Part shown: positions 54,839 to 64,000 of the stretch, in pieces
How positions within the stretch are numbered: the first letter of the stretch is position 1
Layout of the letters: each line of letters begins with the position of its first letter
Assembly: GCF_023015965.1 (NCBI RefSeq)
Contig: NZ_JALKAN010000001.1
Location: 1,510,160 to 1,574,159 of the forward strand
DNA length: 64,000 nt
Direction of reading: 5' to 3'
DNA from: Allomuricauda sp. F6463D
GTDB taxonomy: Bacteria; Bacteroidota; Bacteroidia; Flavobacteriales; Flavobacteriaceae
Notes under the pieces: model-generated
Seen by the model: only the letters and a program-made list of their open reading frames with translations
Told to the model about the DNA's origin: nothing
Databases searched by the model: none
Translations under genes and position numbers: made by a program

Positions 54839-56509
54839 TTATTTCATATATGCATCGGTATGAACCTTAGCCACAGCCCTACCAGATGGGTCGTTCATAT
54901 TCTTAAACGCTTCATCCCATTCCAAGGCAATCTTGGTACTACAAGCTACCGATGGCTCCTGAGGAACACACAATGCCGCTGCATCTGACGGGAAATGGCT
55001 TTCAAAAATTGAACGGTAATAATATTCTTCTTTCGATGTTGGTGTCTGAATCGGAAACTTAAAGTGGGCATTTTCCAATTGCTCATCACTAACTTCTTCT
55101 TCCACCATAGATTTCAAGGTATCTATCCAGCTATAGCCCACTCCATCGGAAAATTGTTCTTTCTGTCTCCAAACCACACTTTCTGGCAAATAATCTTCAA
55201 AGGCTTTACGCACCACCCATTTTTCCATACGCTCCCCATTGATCATCTTATCTTTTGGGTTAATGCTCATTGCCACATCCATAAACTCCTTATCCAAGAA
55301 AGGAACCCTACCTTCAATACCCCATGCAGCCAAAGACTTATTGGCTCTTAGGCAATCGTACATATGAAGTTTATCCAGTTTCCTTACGGTCTCCTCATGA
55401 AATTCTTTTGGACTTGGCGCTTTATGAAAATATAGGTAGCCACCAAAAAGCTCATCTGCCCCTTCACCGGAAAGTACCATCTTGATTCCCATGGATTTTA
55501 TAACTCTCGCCATAAGATACATAGGCGTAGAGGCCCTGATAGTGGTAATATCGTAGGTTTCCAAGTTATAGATAACATCTTTGATGGCATCCAAACCTTC
55601 TTGGATGGTAAATTGTATCTCATGATGCACTGTACCGATGTGGTCTGCAACCTTTTGCGCAGCGATCAAATCGGGAGAGCCTTCCAGCCCAACAGAAAAA
55701 GAGTGCAATTGTGGCCACCAAGCATCCGTGGTATCTCCGGACTCAATTCGTTTTTGAGAATATTTTTTAGCTATTGCAGATGTCACTGAAGAATCCAACC
55801 CGCCAGAAAGTAGAACGCCATAGGGCACATCTGACATTAGCTGACGATGTACTGCAGCTTCCAATGCATCTTTAATTTTTTCTATACTTGTTTCATTATC
55901 CTTTACCGCATCGTATTCCATCCAATCACGTTTGTACCATTGTACGAACTCACCATCAGAACTGTGCATATAGTGTCCTGGAGGAAAAAGTTGAATTTTG
56001 GAACAGGTACCCTCAAGTGCTTTCAATTCAGAAGCTACGTAAAAAGTTCCATTTTTATCCCAGCCTATGTACAATGGAATAATTCCCATATGGTCTCGGG
56101 CGATGAAATATTCATCTTTCTCCGAATCGTAAATGGCAAAACCGAAAATTCCATTCATTTCGTCAACAAAATCAGGTCCTTTCTCTTGATATAGAGCCAA
56201 AATAACCTCGCAGTCGGATTGTGTTTGGAAATCATATGTGCCATTAAATTGTTTTCTTAACTCCTGATGATTGTAGATTTCACCATTGGCAGCTAAAACC
56301 AATTTACCATCAGCGCTTAACAAGGGCTGCTTTCCAGAAGCTGGATCAACAATGGCCAATCTCTCGTGAGCTAAAATGGCTTTATCGTCAGAGTAAATTC
56401 CACTCCAATCTGGCCCGCGATGTCTTACTTTTTTCGACATCTCCAACAATTGGGGCCTAAGTACCTCTGTACTTTCTTTCACATCAAATGCGCAAACAAT
56501 ACCACACAT
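54839..56509 (-). CDS. asnB: asparagine synthase B (glutamine-hydrolysing)
   Basis: Makes asparagine from aspartate, ATP and glutamine. The start is fixed at 56509 because Cys2 of MCGIVCAFD is the glutaminase nucleophile; the frame runs 28 codons further upstream through a hydrophobic stretch that also contains the promoter box. The 556-aa enzyme has the N-terminal nucleophile domain (VRHRGPDWSGIY, ILAHERLAIVDP, NGEIYNHQELR) and the synthetase domain with the PP-loop GVLLSGGLDSSVTSAIAKK and VLSGEGADELFGGYLY. Confidence 0.97.
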   Translation of the reverse strand: MCGIVCAFDVKESTEVLRPQLLEMSKKVRHRGPDWSGIYSDDKAILAHERLAIVDPASGKQPLLSADGKLVLAANGEIYNHQELRKQFNGTYDFQTQSDCEVILALYQEKGPDFVDEMNGIFGFAIYDSEKDEYFIARDHMGIIPLYIGWDKNGTFYVASELKALEGTCSKIQLFPPGHYMHSSDGEFVQWYKRDWMEYDAVKDNETSIEKIKDALEAAVHRQLMSDVPYGVLLSGGLDSSVTSAIAKKYSQKRIESGDTTDAWWPQLHSFSVGLEGSPDLIAAQKVADHIGTVHHEIQFTIQEGLDAIKDVIYNLETYDITTIRASTPMYLMARVIKSMGIKMVLSGEGADELFGGYLYFHKAPSPKEFHEETVRKLDKLHMYDCLRANKSLAAWGIEGRVPFLDKEFMDVAMSINPKDKMINGERMEKWVVRKAFEDYLPESVVWRQKEQFSDGVGYSWIDTLKSMVEEEVSDEQLENAHFKFPIQTPTSKEEYYYRSIFESHFPSDAAALCVPQEPSVACSTKIALEWDEAFKNMNDPSGRAVAKVHTDAYMK

Positions 56510-56564
56510 AAAAAACAGATTTAATAACAATTTCAAAACAAAAGTCCGTATAAAGATTATAATA

Positions 56565-56572
56565 CAAAAGTA
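56565..56572 (-). promoter_or_regulatory. candidate -7 box of asnB
   Basis: TACTTTTG on the minus strand (56572-56565) is a perfect TAnnTTTG. It would start transcription about 50 bases before the ATG at 56509, which agrees with the short start. A clear -33 TTG at the right distance was not found (nearest spacer 24). Confidence 0.4.
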
Positions 56573-56674
56573 TAAATGTGTTTTTAATAACATTTACAAA
56601 CAATTATTTTACATATAACCAATATATGTAAGTATTTTATCTGTTTTAATCTTTAATTCGAATGCATTGTAAGG

Positions 56675-56702
56675 TTGCTTAATTTTCTCGTCTGTATATT
56701 TG
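56675..56702 (+). promoter_or_regulatory. promoter of the DUF2911 gene
   Basis: TTG at 56675-56677, a 17-base spacer, and TATATTTG at 56695-56702. Transcription would start near 56709, about 39 bases before the ATG. Confidence 0.7.
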
Positions 56703-56747
56703 AACAACATTTTATTAAATTATCTTTAAAGAACTTAAATCACAATC

Positions 56748-57281
56748 ATGAAAAAATTAACATTATTACTTTTAGTGTTTGCCACCAGCTTGGTTTTTAG
56801 CACAGAAGCAACGGCGCAAAAGTTTAATGGACTAGATAAGAGTCCTGCGGACATCGCTTACTACCCTGCAAGCTCAAAAGAAACCGACAAGGCGGCACGT
56901 GTAATCTATAGCCGTCCGCAGCTTAAGGGACGTAGCTTGGCTGAACTTGCCCCAGCTGGCAAAGTATGGAGAACTGGAGCTAACGAGACTACAGAAATTA
57001 CATTTTACAAGGATGCAAAGATTGGTGGCAAAACCATCAAAGCTGGCTCCTACTCGCTTTTCACGATTCCTAGTGAAAACGAATGGACAGTAATTATGAA
57101 TAGTAACTTACACCAATGGGGAGCTTACTCCTACGATAGCAACGGAGATATGGTACGCGCTACTGCCACTGTTTCTACGGATAGTGAAGCATTGGAAGCA
57201 TTTTCCATTGCGTTTGATGACGATGGAAACATGGTTTTGGGTTGGGGAACTACAAGAGTAACCTTACCTATCAGCTATTAA
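56748..57281 (+). CDS. DUF2911 family exported protein
   Basis: A 177-aa protein with a signal peptide (MKKLTLLLLVFATSLVFST through TATAQ). The mature part has the family markers VIYSRPQLKGRSLAELAPAG, KVWRTGANETTEITFYKDA, GKTIKAGSYSLFTIPSENEW and the NLHQWGAYSYD segment. DUF2911 is abundant in Bacteroidota and predicted to be a beta-sandwich; the role is unknown. It is a single-gene unit with a strong promoter and its own terminator, which suggests high expression. Confidence 0.92.
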   Translation: MKKLTLLLLVFATSLVFSTEATAQKFNGLDKSPADIAYYPASSKETDKAARVIYSRPQLKGRSLAELAPAGKVWRTGANETTEITFYKDAKIGGKTIKAGSYSLFTIPSENEWTVIMNSNLHQWGAYSYDSNGDMVRATATVSTDSEALEAFSIAFDDDGNMVLGWGTTRVTLPISY

Positions 57282-57303
57282 AAAAATCACTTTTTATAGA
57301 ATG

Positions 57304-57330
57304 AAAGCCCCTAATTGGGGCTTTTTTTAT
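57304..57330 (+). terminator. terminator of the DUF2911 gene
   Basis: AAAGCCCC (57304-57311) pairs with GGGGCTTT (57317-57324) around a five-base loop and is followed by a run of Ts. Confidence 0.9.
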
Positions 57331-57367
57331 TTTTTGTTTTACCAAAATGCAGAGCTGCAAATCTTCA

Positions 57368-58987
57368 TTATTTTTTCTGTACACCCCCCAAGAAAACATG
57401 CTCTGCCGATAGATTGGGGATATCTTCAACGGGCATGGTCATAATATCATCGCTCAAAATCACAAAATCCGCAAATTTACCAGGCTCAATACTTCCTTTT
57501 TCATCTTCTTCAAAATTGGAATAGGCCGCCCATATCGTCATCCCCTTCAAGGTTTCCTCCCTGCTCAGGGCATTTTCCATTTGAAAACCTCCTTCGGGAT
57601 ATTGTTCCACATCTTGACGGGCCACAGCAGCATAGAACGTCAAAAATGGATTCACTTGTTCTACTGGGAAGTCTGTACCCAAAGCCACCATTCCAGCTTT
57701 GTCCAACAAATCTTTATATGCATAAGCGCCTTTAACACGTTCTTCACCCAATCTATCCTCTGCCCAGTACATATCGCTTGTGGCGTGGGTAGGCTGAATG
57801 GATGGGATAATACCATTTTCAAAATAATCAAAATCGGATTGTGAAATTATCTGCGCATGTTCTACCTTCCATCTAGGGTCTGTTTTACCTTCCAAGACTT
57901 TTTCGTAGGCACGGAGCACTACAATATTGGCAGAATCCCCTATGGCATGAGTGTTCATTTGATAGTCTGACGCTGCAATTCGTTCCGCTAGGGCCTCAAT
58001 CTGGTCCACCGGGGTCACCATCGCCCCAAAATGGTCTGGCTTATCTGAGTAGGGGGCCCTCAAAGCCGCTCCTCTTGAACCCAAAGCCCCGTCTCCATAT
58101 ACTTTTACGGAACGAACGTTCAATCCTTCCGTTTTAATGATTCCCTTGTTCAAAAAGTAATCCAAGTTCTCGGGATAACTGGACACCATGGCATACACCC
58201 TAATGGATAACTCCCCAACTTGTTGCAGGCTATCAATCAATTCGATTACTTCCCTGGACAAACCGGCATCGTTTACGGTGGTCAATCCGTAATCCAAAGA
58301 AATCTTCTCCGCATCTTTAAGCGCCTGTATTGCCTGTTCCAAACTACCTGGTGGCATTACCCGGTAAACCAAATCCATAGGATTGTCCACCAGAACACCG
58401 GTAAGCTCACCATTTTCCTTTACGATTTCACCTCCTTCTGTTTCCGTATCGATAGTAATGTCTGCCAAATCCAATGCTTTTTGGTTGACAAGTAACGCAT
58501 GGCCATCAATACGCACCAAGGCAACGGGAGTATCTGGAAAAAGTTCATCCAATTTGTCCTTGGTAGGGAATTCCTTGACTTCCCAATCATTCTGATCCCA
58601 TCCACGGCCCAAAATAAACTCTGATGGGCGTTCCTTTTGAAAGGTGGCCACTCTTTCCAATATTTCTTCAAAACTTTCCGTGCCGACCAAATCCACAACT
58701 TGTTGATTTTGTCCCAACCCATAAAAATGACAATGGGCATCTATAAGGCCCGGCACAATGGTCTTGCCCCCAGCATCCAATTGTTCTTCGGCACTATATT
58801 TTTTGGAAATTTCCTCGGAATCACCAACAGCAACAAATTTTCCATCTTTGATGGCTAGGCTGGACGCTTTTGAAAAATCATCGTCCACGGTATAGATGTT
58901 GGCATTGGTGACAATAAAATCCACCTCTTCTTTAGTTTGGCAAGAACAAACTAGAAGGGCGGTAGCAATTAAAAGAAAGGTTTTCAT
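57368..58987 (-). CDS. YtcJ-like amidohydrolase, lipoprotein
   Basis: A 539-aa metal-dependent hydrolase with a lipobox signal (ALLVCSC). The composite domain starts with VDFIVTNANIYTVDDDFSKA, the first metal motif is PGLIDAHCHFYGLG, and further motifs are GRGWDQNDWE, YGDGALGSRGAALRAPYSD, NTHAIGDSANIVVLRAYE, VEHAQIIS and LGTDFPVEQVNPF. This is the YtcJ/AepA branch of the amidohydrolases, whose substrates are mostly unknown. It is not related closely to the D-aminoacylase-like enzyme at 21101. Confidence 0.88.
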   Translation of the reverse strand: MKTFLLIATALLVCSCQTKEEVDFIVTNANIYTVDDDFSKASSLAIKDGKFVAVGDSEEISKKYSAEEQLDAGGKTIVPGLIDAHCHFYGLGQNQQVVDLVGTESFEEILERVATFQKERPSEFILGRGWDQNDWEVKEFPTKDKLDELFPDTPVALVRIDGHALLVNQKALDLADITIDTETEGGEIVKENGELTGVLVDNPMDLVYRVMPPGSLEQAIQALKDAEKISLDYGLTTVNDAGLSREVIELIDSLQQVGELSIRVYAMVSSYPENLDYFLNKGIIKTEGLNVRSVKVYGDGALGSRGAALRAPYSDKPDHFGAMVTPVDQIEALAERIAASDYQMNTHAIGDSANIVVLRAYEKVLEGKTDPRWKVEHAQIISQSDFDYFENGIIPSIQPTHATSDMYWAEDRLGEERVKGAYAYKDLLDKAGMVALGTDFPVEQVNPFLTFYAAVARQDVEQYPEGGFQMENALSREETLKGMTIWAAYSNFEEDEKGSIEPGKFADFVILSDDIMTMPVEDIPNLSAEHVFLGGVQKK

Positions 58988-59029
58988 TTTTAATGGTTTA
59001 CATCAAAAATAGAAAAAGCATTGACATGT

Positions 59030-60109
59030 TTATGGATTTTCATCCTCAAACTTCGTCATTACAAATTCAACCCTACGATTCTTTCTTCGGGCTTCATCCG
59101 TTAGAGTGGTATCCAACGGTCTACTGTCCCCAAGACCTTTGGAAGTAATTCTTTGTTTATCCAACCCCAAATCAATCAAATATTGTGTTACGACACCAGC
59201 TCTTTCACGAGAAAGCAGATCGTTGTACTCATTGGAACCCAAATCATCTGTATGCCCACTAATAGCAACTTTCAAATCTGGATTTTGTTTTAAATATTCA
59301 TACACATCGCGAAGACTTTGCTCCGCTTTGGGTTGTAAATCGAACCGATCAAAATTAAAATTCACATGGTCCAACACATAAATTTCATTGGTTTTATATT
59401 CTGGCCCCAGATAGGTCAATGAAATATCGTCCAAATAATAATAAGCATACCCTTCCCCCTTTTTGGTCGTTTTAACACTCAAATAGTTAGTACCCACATT
59501 ACTTTTAAAATTACCTAAAATAAGGTGTTGTTCAAAACCTTTGGCCACCATATCAAAACTCAGTTCCATCCAATTTTGTTTATCCTGGTAATATCCTGAA
59601 ACCGGAAACTGTTTAATAGGTGTGGTTCGAGTTGAAACCGCCATTAACTCTCGCTGGGACAATGTTCTTTTGGTATGTACAGAAAGTGGTTTTTCCGAAA
59701 AGACAGTTCCCATATCCATTACTGCACCGTCCGATTTTTCGGAAAGACTTAAAAATAAGGTCAATCGATATCGACTTCCTTTTTCCAATGTTTCTTTTAA
59801 TGGCACCTGAATATATTCACGATAGTTTTGAGGCGCATATAGGTAAAGTCCTGCATAGGCTGCACCTTCATAAGGTTCTTGCTTGCCTTTAAAATTCATG
59901 GGGACTCCTAATTTAGTTCGGCTGCACTCGTTAAAATAATCGGTTGTACCCAATGTTGGAGCGCTCCAATGCTCAGCATCTTTGTTTAAATTACTCATTT
60001 TAACCGGACATGTAACAAAATCTTCAAATCCCCCATTCTTTACCAAGTTCTGGCCGAAAGAAGATGAAACAGCTAGCAAAAGCAATATGTATTGAAATCT
60101 TACTCTCAT
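59030..60109 (-). CDS. OmpA-family outer-membrane protein
   Basis: A 359-aa protein from the ATG at 60109 (an in-frame TTG three codons upstream is less likely because it adds acidic residues before the signal peptide MRVRFQYILLLLAVSSSFG). The first 220 residues resemble a carbohydrate-binding-like jelly-roll seen in Bacteroidota OmpA proteins (NLVKNGGFEDFVTCPVKMSN to YYYLDDISLTYLGPEYK). The last 110 form an OmpA peptidoglycan-binding domain (FNFDRFDLQPKAEQSLRDVY, AISGHTDDLGSNEYNDLLSR). It is likely to tie the outer membrane to the wall. Confidence 0.9.
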   Translation of the reverse strand: MRVRFQYILLLLAVSSSFGQNLVKNGGFEDFVTCPVKMSNLNKDAEHWSAPTLGTTDYFNECSRTKLGVPMNFKGKQEPYEGAAYAGLYLYAPQNYREYIQVPLKETLEKGSRYRLTLFLSLSEKSDGAVMDMGTVFSEKPLSVHTKRTLSQRELMAVSTRTTPIKQFPVSGYYQDKQNWMELSFDMVAKGFEQHLILGNFKSNVGTNYLSVKTTKKGEGYAYYYLDDISLTYLGPEYKTNEIYVLDHVNFNFDRFDLQPKAEQSLRDVYEYLKQNPDLKVAISGHTDDLGSNEYNDLLSRERAGVVTQYLIDLGLDKQRITSKGLGDSRPLDTTLTDEARRKNRRVEFVMTKFEDENP

Positions 60110-60210
60110 GATTTCCAATTAATTTGGAAGGTCAACCTACGTGAAATCAGCAGATTGACAGAAAGTAATGAACGGTATATTTGCTATTTTATTGCGTATT
60201 ATCCTACAAA

Positions 60211-61965
60211 CTAGAAGTCAAATTTATAGGAAACACCTGCTAACGCTTGGAAACCTTGCACTCTAAAATTAGCCCAACGTTGGTAGTTGTTGTTGGCTAT
60301 ATTGGAAGCTTTCACAAAAATAGAGAGTTGTTCATTAAACCTGTACCCCACATGTGCGTTGGCGTCAAAAAAAGCATCTAGAGTTATAGGGGCATATGAA
60401 ATTGTCGGTGGCACACTGCTTGTCACAGCAACAGATGTCAACGCATCTCTTTCACCAACATAAAATAGGTTTGCTCCCATATACCATTGATCCGTTATTT
60501 GGTAATCCATAAACAAAGACCCTTTAATGGATGGCAGGTTCCATGCCGGATTATCCGTTTCGGTATCGTAATCATAAAATTCCGCGTTCACACCCAACGA
60601 AAAGTTACGGTTGACATCCACATTGATTTCACCAAACACACCCAATGTCTTTACATCATCATAAAAAACCTGAAAGGAATTGCCGTAATAATAACTCTTT
60701 TCATCAGTTCTTGTAGTATTGGAAATGTTTTGGTAGAACAAGGGCTTACGGTTTTCCGCCATATAGGACCCTTTAAAATTATAACCCACATTGGACGTCA
60801 ACTGTCCTTTTAAACCTAAATACCCTTCATATTGCTGGTCCGTCGGAACAATATCCAATGTTGGCGAAACGTATGGGTTCTCACCTACAAAATCATGATA
60901 GGAATTTTGTTTCAAATCACCTTCTATTCCTCCATAGGCAATCACATTTTCATCCATAACACGGTACGATGCGGTTACAGCTGGATAAATATAAAAGTTG
61001 TTCTCGCTGTTTTCCATATCAAGTCCATAAACAATATTGGCGCCCAAGTTCAAGGTTAGGTCGTCCCGTAAAATCAAAAGACTGGGTGTTACTCCAGCTT
61101 GCAGGTTGCTATAATTTTTATCTCCATCGTTTTCCAATGCTGTAATTGTTCCATTTTTAAAATTACCGCCGACATAATCAACCTTAGCGGATATCGTTAT
61201 CAATTCTTCGGTAACAGGCAGTTCAAAAGTTGGGTTGATCACCGCCCGGTTCTCAGCAGATTTTGTTGCATCCCAAAAGCGTCTCAACAAAACACTACTA
61301 CTCTTAAAATAGGAATCCTCCATATTGAAATGTGCTTTGGCCTCCGCATTGAAATAATTTTGCTGCTCATCCATGGCATTGATTTGTTCTTCAGTAAACA
61401 TATCGCTCTGTATCCCATACCAATTGTATAGTTGATGCTGTAAACCAATGTCTGCGCCCCAATCCATATAGCGGTCTTTTTTGGCATAGGATGCTTTTAA
61501 CTTGGTATTATAAAAGTCTGTTTCCAACGGTGTGGAATCCAAATCGCCACGGGAAGAATTATGTGTTAGGCCGAAATCCAGCAAATCTTCTCCTCTATTA
61601 AATTCCCTGCTCGTATAAAAATCAACCAAAGCATTGTTATAATTCCCCAACCCAACCGATGCATATGAATTGTACAAGGTGGGTGGCGGTGTTTTTTCAA
61701 CTCCCGAAGCCTTGCCCTTTGCCGGGGTAAATGTTGAAGCTACGGGAACAGAAAATATACTGTAATTGATTTTCTTTTTTTGAAGTACAATGGAATCGTT
61801 TAAGCTCGGTGAGGATTTAATTTTAAAGGCATCCGAAACGGTAGGGGAATACGGTTTTACCACCGTCACCGTTTCTGTACCAATGTTATCTTCTTCTTGG
61901 GCGATAACCATACCACAAAGGCTCAAAAAAAGTAATGAAAATATATAATAAGTTCTCTTCTGCAT
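60211..61965 (-). CDS. TonB-receptor-like outer-membrane beta-barrel protein without plug
   Basis: A 584-aa protein with a signal peptide ending near IAQ. The short N-terminus contains a conserved TETVTVVKPYSPTVSDAFKI stretch followed by KIKSSPSLNDS. The rest is a barrel of alternating strands with aromatic ends (LYNSYASVGLGNYNNALVDF, AHVGYRFNEQLSIFVKASNI, ending VSYKFDF). The usual plug domain of a TonB receptor is missing. It begins 12 bases after the stop of the TPR gene, so the two are one transcript. Confidence 0.8.
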   Translation of the reverse strand: MQKRTYYIFSLLFLSLCGMVIAQEEDNIGTETVTVVKPYSPTVSDAFKIKSSPSLNDSIVLQKKKINYSIFSVPVASTFTPAKGKASGVEKTPPPTLYNSYASVGLGNYNNALVDFYTSREFNRGEDLLDFGLTHNSSRGDLDSTPLETDFYNTKLKASYAKKDRYMDWGADIGLQHQLYNWYGIQSDMFTEEQINAMDEQQNYFNAEAKAHFNMEDSYFKSSSVLLRRFWDATKSAENRAVINPTFELPVTEELITISAKVDYVGGNFKNGTITALENDGDKNYSNLQAGVTPSLLILRDDLTLNLGANIVYGLDMENSENNFYIYPAVTASYRVMDENVIAYGGIEGDLKQNSYHDFVGENPYVSPTLDIVPTDQQYEGYLGLKGQLTSNVGYNFKGSYMAENRKPLFYQNISNTTRTDEKSYYYGNSFQVFYDDVKTLGVFGEINVDVNRNFSLGVNAEFYDYDTETDNPAWNLPSIKGSLFMDYQITDQWYMGANLFYVGERDALTSVAVTSSVPPTISYAPITLDAFFDANAHVGYRFNEQLSIFVKASNIANNNYQRWANFRVQGFQALAGVSYKFDF

Positions 61966-61977
61966 GCTGTGTCTCGT

Positions 61978-64000
61978 TTAGTTTTCGTTGGGGTCTACGG
62001 ATGAATTGCTCTCAGCTTCTTTGGCTTTTATGGTGGCCAGCTCACTTTCTGCATTCGAAACGATTTCCTCAAATTCCGAGAAATTGGAGATAACACTTTC
62101 CAAAATATAGGTAGCCTGAAAAGCATCCCCCAAATTGTAAAAATTCTTGGCCATGATGACCAAGCCTTTCCCTGCCCATTCTTTATAGGCCGCATAATCC
62201 TTGGCCAATTTTTGAACGGATTCGTTGGATGCTTCAAAAGCCTCTTCTTTATTTTTATAAAAAGCATCGTAATACCAAGCTTCGGCCGCAAGCTCCCCAG
62301 AGGCAATCTTTCTCACATCTTGATAGGCTGTTTTTGCCAAAACCTCATTGTTAGTGGCTATGGCGGACCGAGCAATCATAATTTGTGCATCACTTTTAAT
62401 CCGGTCATCAATTTTAGGAGCTTTCAATACTTTTTCCGCATAAGCTATGGTCTGTGAATACTCTTTTCTTTCATAGTAGCCTTTCATCAAATTGGATTGT
62501 GCAAAGGTTTGGTTCTCCGAAATATCCGCGGTGTCCTCCAACCTTTTTAAATAAGGTATGGCACTATCGAAATCTTGATTCTCCACATAAATTTCACAGA
62601 CACGGGTCAGGGCCTGTTCGGTATATTCCCCGTTTCCGACATCGGCAACCGCCCTGTATTTAGGTAAGGCCTTATCTTTTTCTCCATTGGCAAAATAGAG
62701 TTGCGCCAGGGCAAAATTGGCACTTTCCGCATGCAGTCCATTCGGAAATTCTTTCAGATAATCTTCGTACCCCCGCATGGCAATTGCTGTTTTACCTTCA
62801 ATTTGCTTTCTTTCGGCAGATTCGAAACTAGCATTGTCCAGTTCAGTATCGGTCACTTCAACAAAATCCAAATTTCTGGCCCAAGCTGCATATTCGCTCA
62901 CACGGCCTTCGTCCACATAAACCAACTTAGCAGTGGCGACCGCTTGCTTGGCCTCTTGGGTGTTCGGATATTTTTGAACTACTTCTTTTAGTTTGCTCAA
63001 GGCTTGCTCGTTACGGCTGGAATTATAATACACCAGACCAGACCGAAGTAGTCCGCGCGGGGCAAACTTACTACTGGAGTATTCATCAACAATTCTATCG
63101 TAAGTCCTTAAACCCAAACTCTCTTGGTTATTATTGATATAGGAGTTCCCTAATTCAAACAAAGCATCATCACGTAATGATGAAGTTGGATATCGGGTCA
63201 AAAATTCGTTCAAACCATCAATCTTTGCAGAATTATTGCCTAAAAATCCATCAGACAGTGTTTTCTGGAAAGCAGCATAATCACGTTCTGGCCCATTCAT
63301 CTTTGATGAGGCATCATAGGCATTTCTTGCCAATTGATACCTACTGTTCACAAAGTAGCTATCGCCCAACCTTAAGTAACCGTCATTTTTTTGTTGCTCA
63401 TCAATAGTATTGGAATTCACCACATTTTGAAAATACGCAATGGCATTGTTATAATCCTTCAGCTTAAAATAGGTATATCCCAAATTGTAGTCCAATTGAC
63501 CATATTCAGCTAATGTATTTGCCACTGTTGAATTTTGAAAACGAACAAAATCCACTAACGCTTCCTCAAAACGGTTCAATCTATAAGATGATTCTGCTTT
63601 CCAATATAATGCCCTAGCTTCAAAATTTGAATTTTCCGCACTTTTCAGGGATTTATCCAATCTTTCCCAAGCACCTTCATAATCGCCATCTATAAAAAGT
63701 TCAATACCTCGATAGTAGGCTACTTTTTGATAGGTTTCCTTGCTTGCATAGTTTTTGTTCTCCTCCAAAAGCTGCATCGCACCTTCAAAATTTCTTGAAG
63801 TAATATAAGAGTCTACCAATAGTTCTTGGATTTCCTTTTGATGTTCATCTTTTGGATAAGTTTCCAAATAGGTGGTCAAAACCTGAGGTACGGGCTCATA
63901 GGCATTCCCGATCTCGTAGCTCAAACGGGCATAGTTCAACCAAGCATCTTTTTGAATCTCTGGACTAAATTCCATCTGCGAAGCATTGCGAAAGGCATTC
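61978..64000 (-). CDS. tetratricopeptide repeat protein (5' end outside the window)
   Basis: At least 673 aa; the reading frame is open to the window edge (…NAFRNASQMEF), so the ATG at 63975 is internal and the true start is not seen. It is built of TPR units, for instance ALVDFVRFQNSTVANTLAEY, YNLGYTYFKLKDYNNAIAYF, YLRLGDSYFVNSRYQLARNA, ALFELGNSYINNNQESLGLR. The end is acidic and low in complexity (EAESNSSVDPNEN). Such proteins scaffold complexes in the periplasm. It is coupled to the barrel protein downstream, so a shared envelope function is inferred. Confidence 0.85.
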   Translation of the reverse strand, partial: NAFRNASQMEFSPEIQKDAWLNYARLSYEIGNAYEPVPQVLTTYLETYPKDEHQKEIQELLVDSYITSRNFEGAMQLLEENKNYASKETYQKVAYYRGIELFIDGDYEGAWERLDKSLKSAENSNFEARALYWKAESSYRLNRFEEALVDFVRFQNSTVANTLAEYGQLDYNLGYTYFKLKDYNNAIAYFQNVVNSNTIDEQQKNDGYLRLGDSYFVNSRYQLARNAYDASSKMNGPERDYAAFQKTLSDGFLGNNSAKIDGLNEFLTRYPTSSLRDDALFELGNSYINNNQESLGLRTYDRIVDEYSSSKFAPRGLLRSGLVYYNSSRNEQALSKLKEVVQKYPNTQEAKQAVATAKLVYVDEGRVSEYAAWARNLDFVEVTDTELDNASFESAERKQIEGKTAIAMRGYEDYLKEFPNGLHAESANFALAQLYFANGEKDKALPKYRAVADVGNGEYTEQALTRVCEIYVENQDFDSAIPYLKRLEDTADISENQTFAQSNLMKGYYERKEYSQTIAYAEKVLKAPKIDDRIKSDAQIMIARSAIATNNEVLAKTAYQDVRKIASGELAAEAWYYDAFYKNKEEAFEASNESVQKLAKDYAAYKEWAGKGLVIMAKNFYNLGDAFQATYILESVISNFSEFEEIVSNAESELATIKAKEAESNSSVDPNEN

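Noticed and set aside
56510..56593. Longer N-terminus of AsnB with a hydrophobic stretch
   Set aside because: The nucleophile must be Cys2 of MCGIV, and a promoter-like box lies inside the extension.

Overview
The window is AT-rich and reads as the chromosome of a member of the Bacteroidota, most likely a marine Flavobacteriaceae (Muricauda/Maribacter/Zobellia type). The evidence is a SusC/SusD pair, a DUF4249/TonB-receptor cluster, a fused SecDF, a Rho with a large disordered insert, type III and type II glutamine synthetases side by side, many outer-membrane lipoproteins, and several promoters of the Bacteroidota form TTG-N17-20-TAnnTTTG. The genus is inference from gene content; no marker gene was compared. 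About 53 protein genes, one tRNA gene and no rRNA, CRISPR array or intact insertion sequence were found.

Layout: (1) 1-5.6 kb: divergent glutamine synthetases, a Ca/Na antiporter, and an orphan BlaI-type repressor preceded by a 14-bp perfect palindrome. A 47-codon gene converges on apt. (2) 6.1-7.3 kb: tRNA-Arg(ACG) with a near-ideal promoter and terminator, then a stand-alone aspartate dehydrogenase. (3) 7.5-12.9 kb: xylose catabolism (transporter, xylB, xylA) with a divergent Nudix-type regulator. (4) 13.2-20.7 kb: small accessory genes and a translationally coupled trio of TonB receptor, DUF4249 lipoprotein and an MG2/plug-like protein. (5) 21-31.8 kb: a five-gene SusC/SusD operon carrying an N-acyl-D-amino-acid deacylase-like lipoprotein and a putative zinc amidohydrolase, facing a MocR-type (PLP-dependent) regulator with ATACCA repeats at its start. 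(6) 31.8-46.7 kb: housekeeping (clpS, prmA, tpiA, DoxX/MauE-like, DUF1599, folP, cdaA, DUF3667, ABC exporter, truA, phosphoesterase, PqqB-like hydrolase, rho, TreT-like glycosyltransferase). (7) 46.7-64 kb: secDF, mdh, gyrB, asnB, DUF2911, an amidohydrolase, an OmpA protein, and a beta-barrel/TPR pair cut by the window edge.

The most system-like part is region 5. Regulator, outer-membrane importer, surface lipoprotein and two secreted amide-cleaving enzymes are together and no glycosidase is present. That points to uptake of an N-acylated amino acid or peptide rather than a glycan. The xyl locus and the DUF4249 trio are further self-contained units. Starts were moved inward from the longest reading frame where a signal peptide, catalytic Cys2, promoter or terminator required it.
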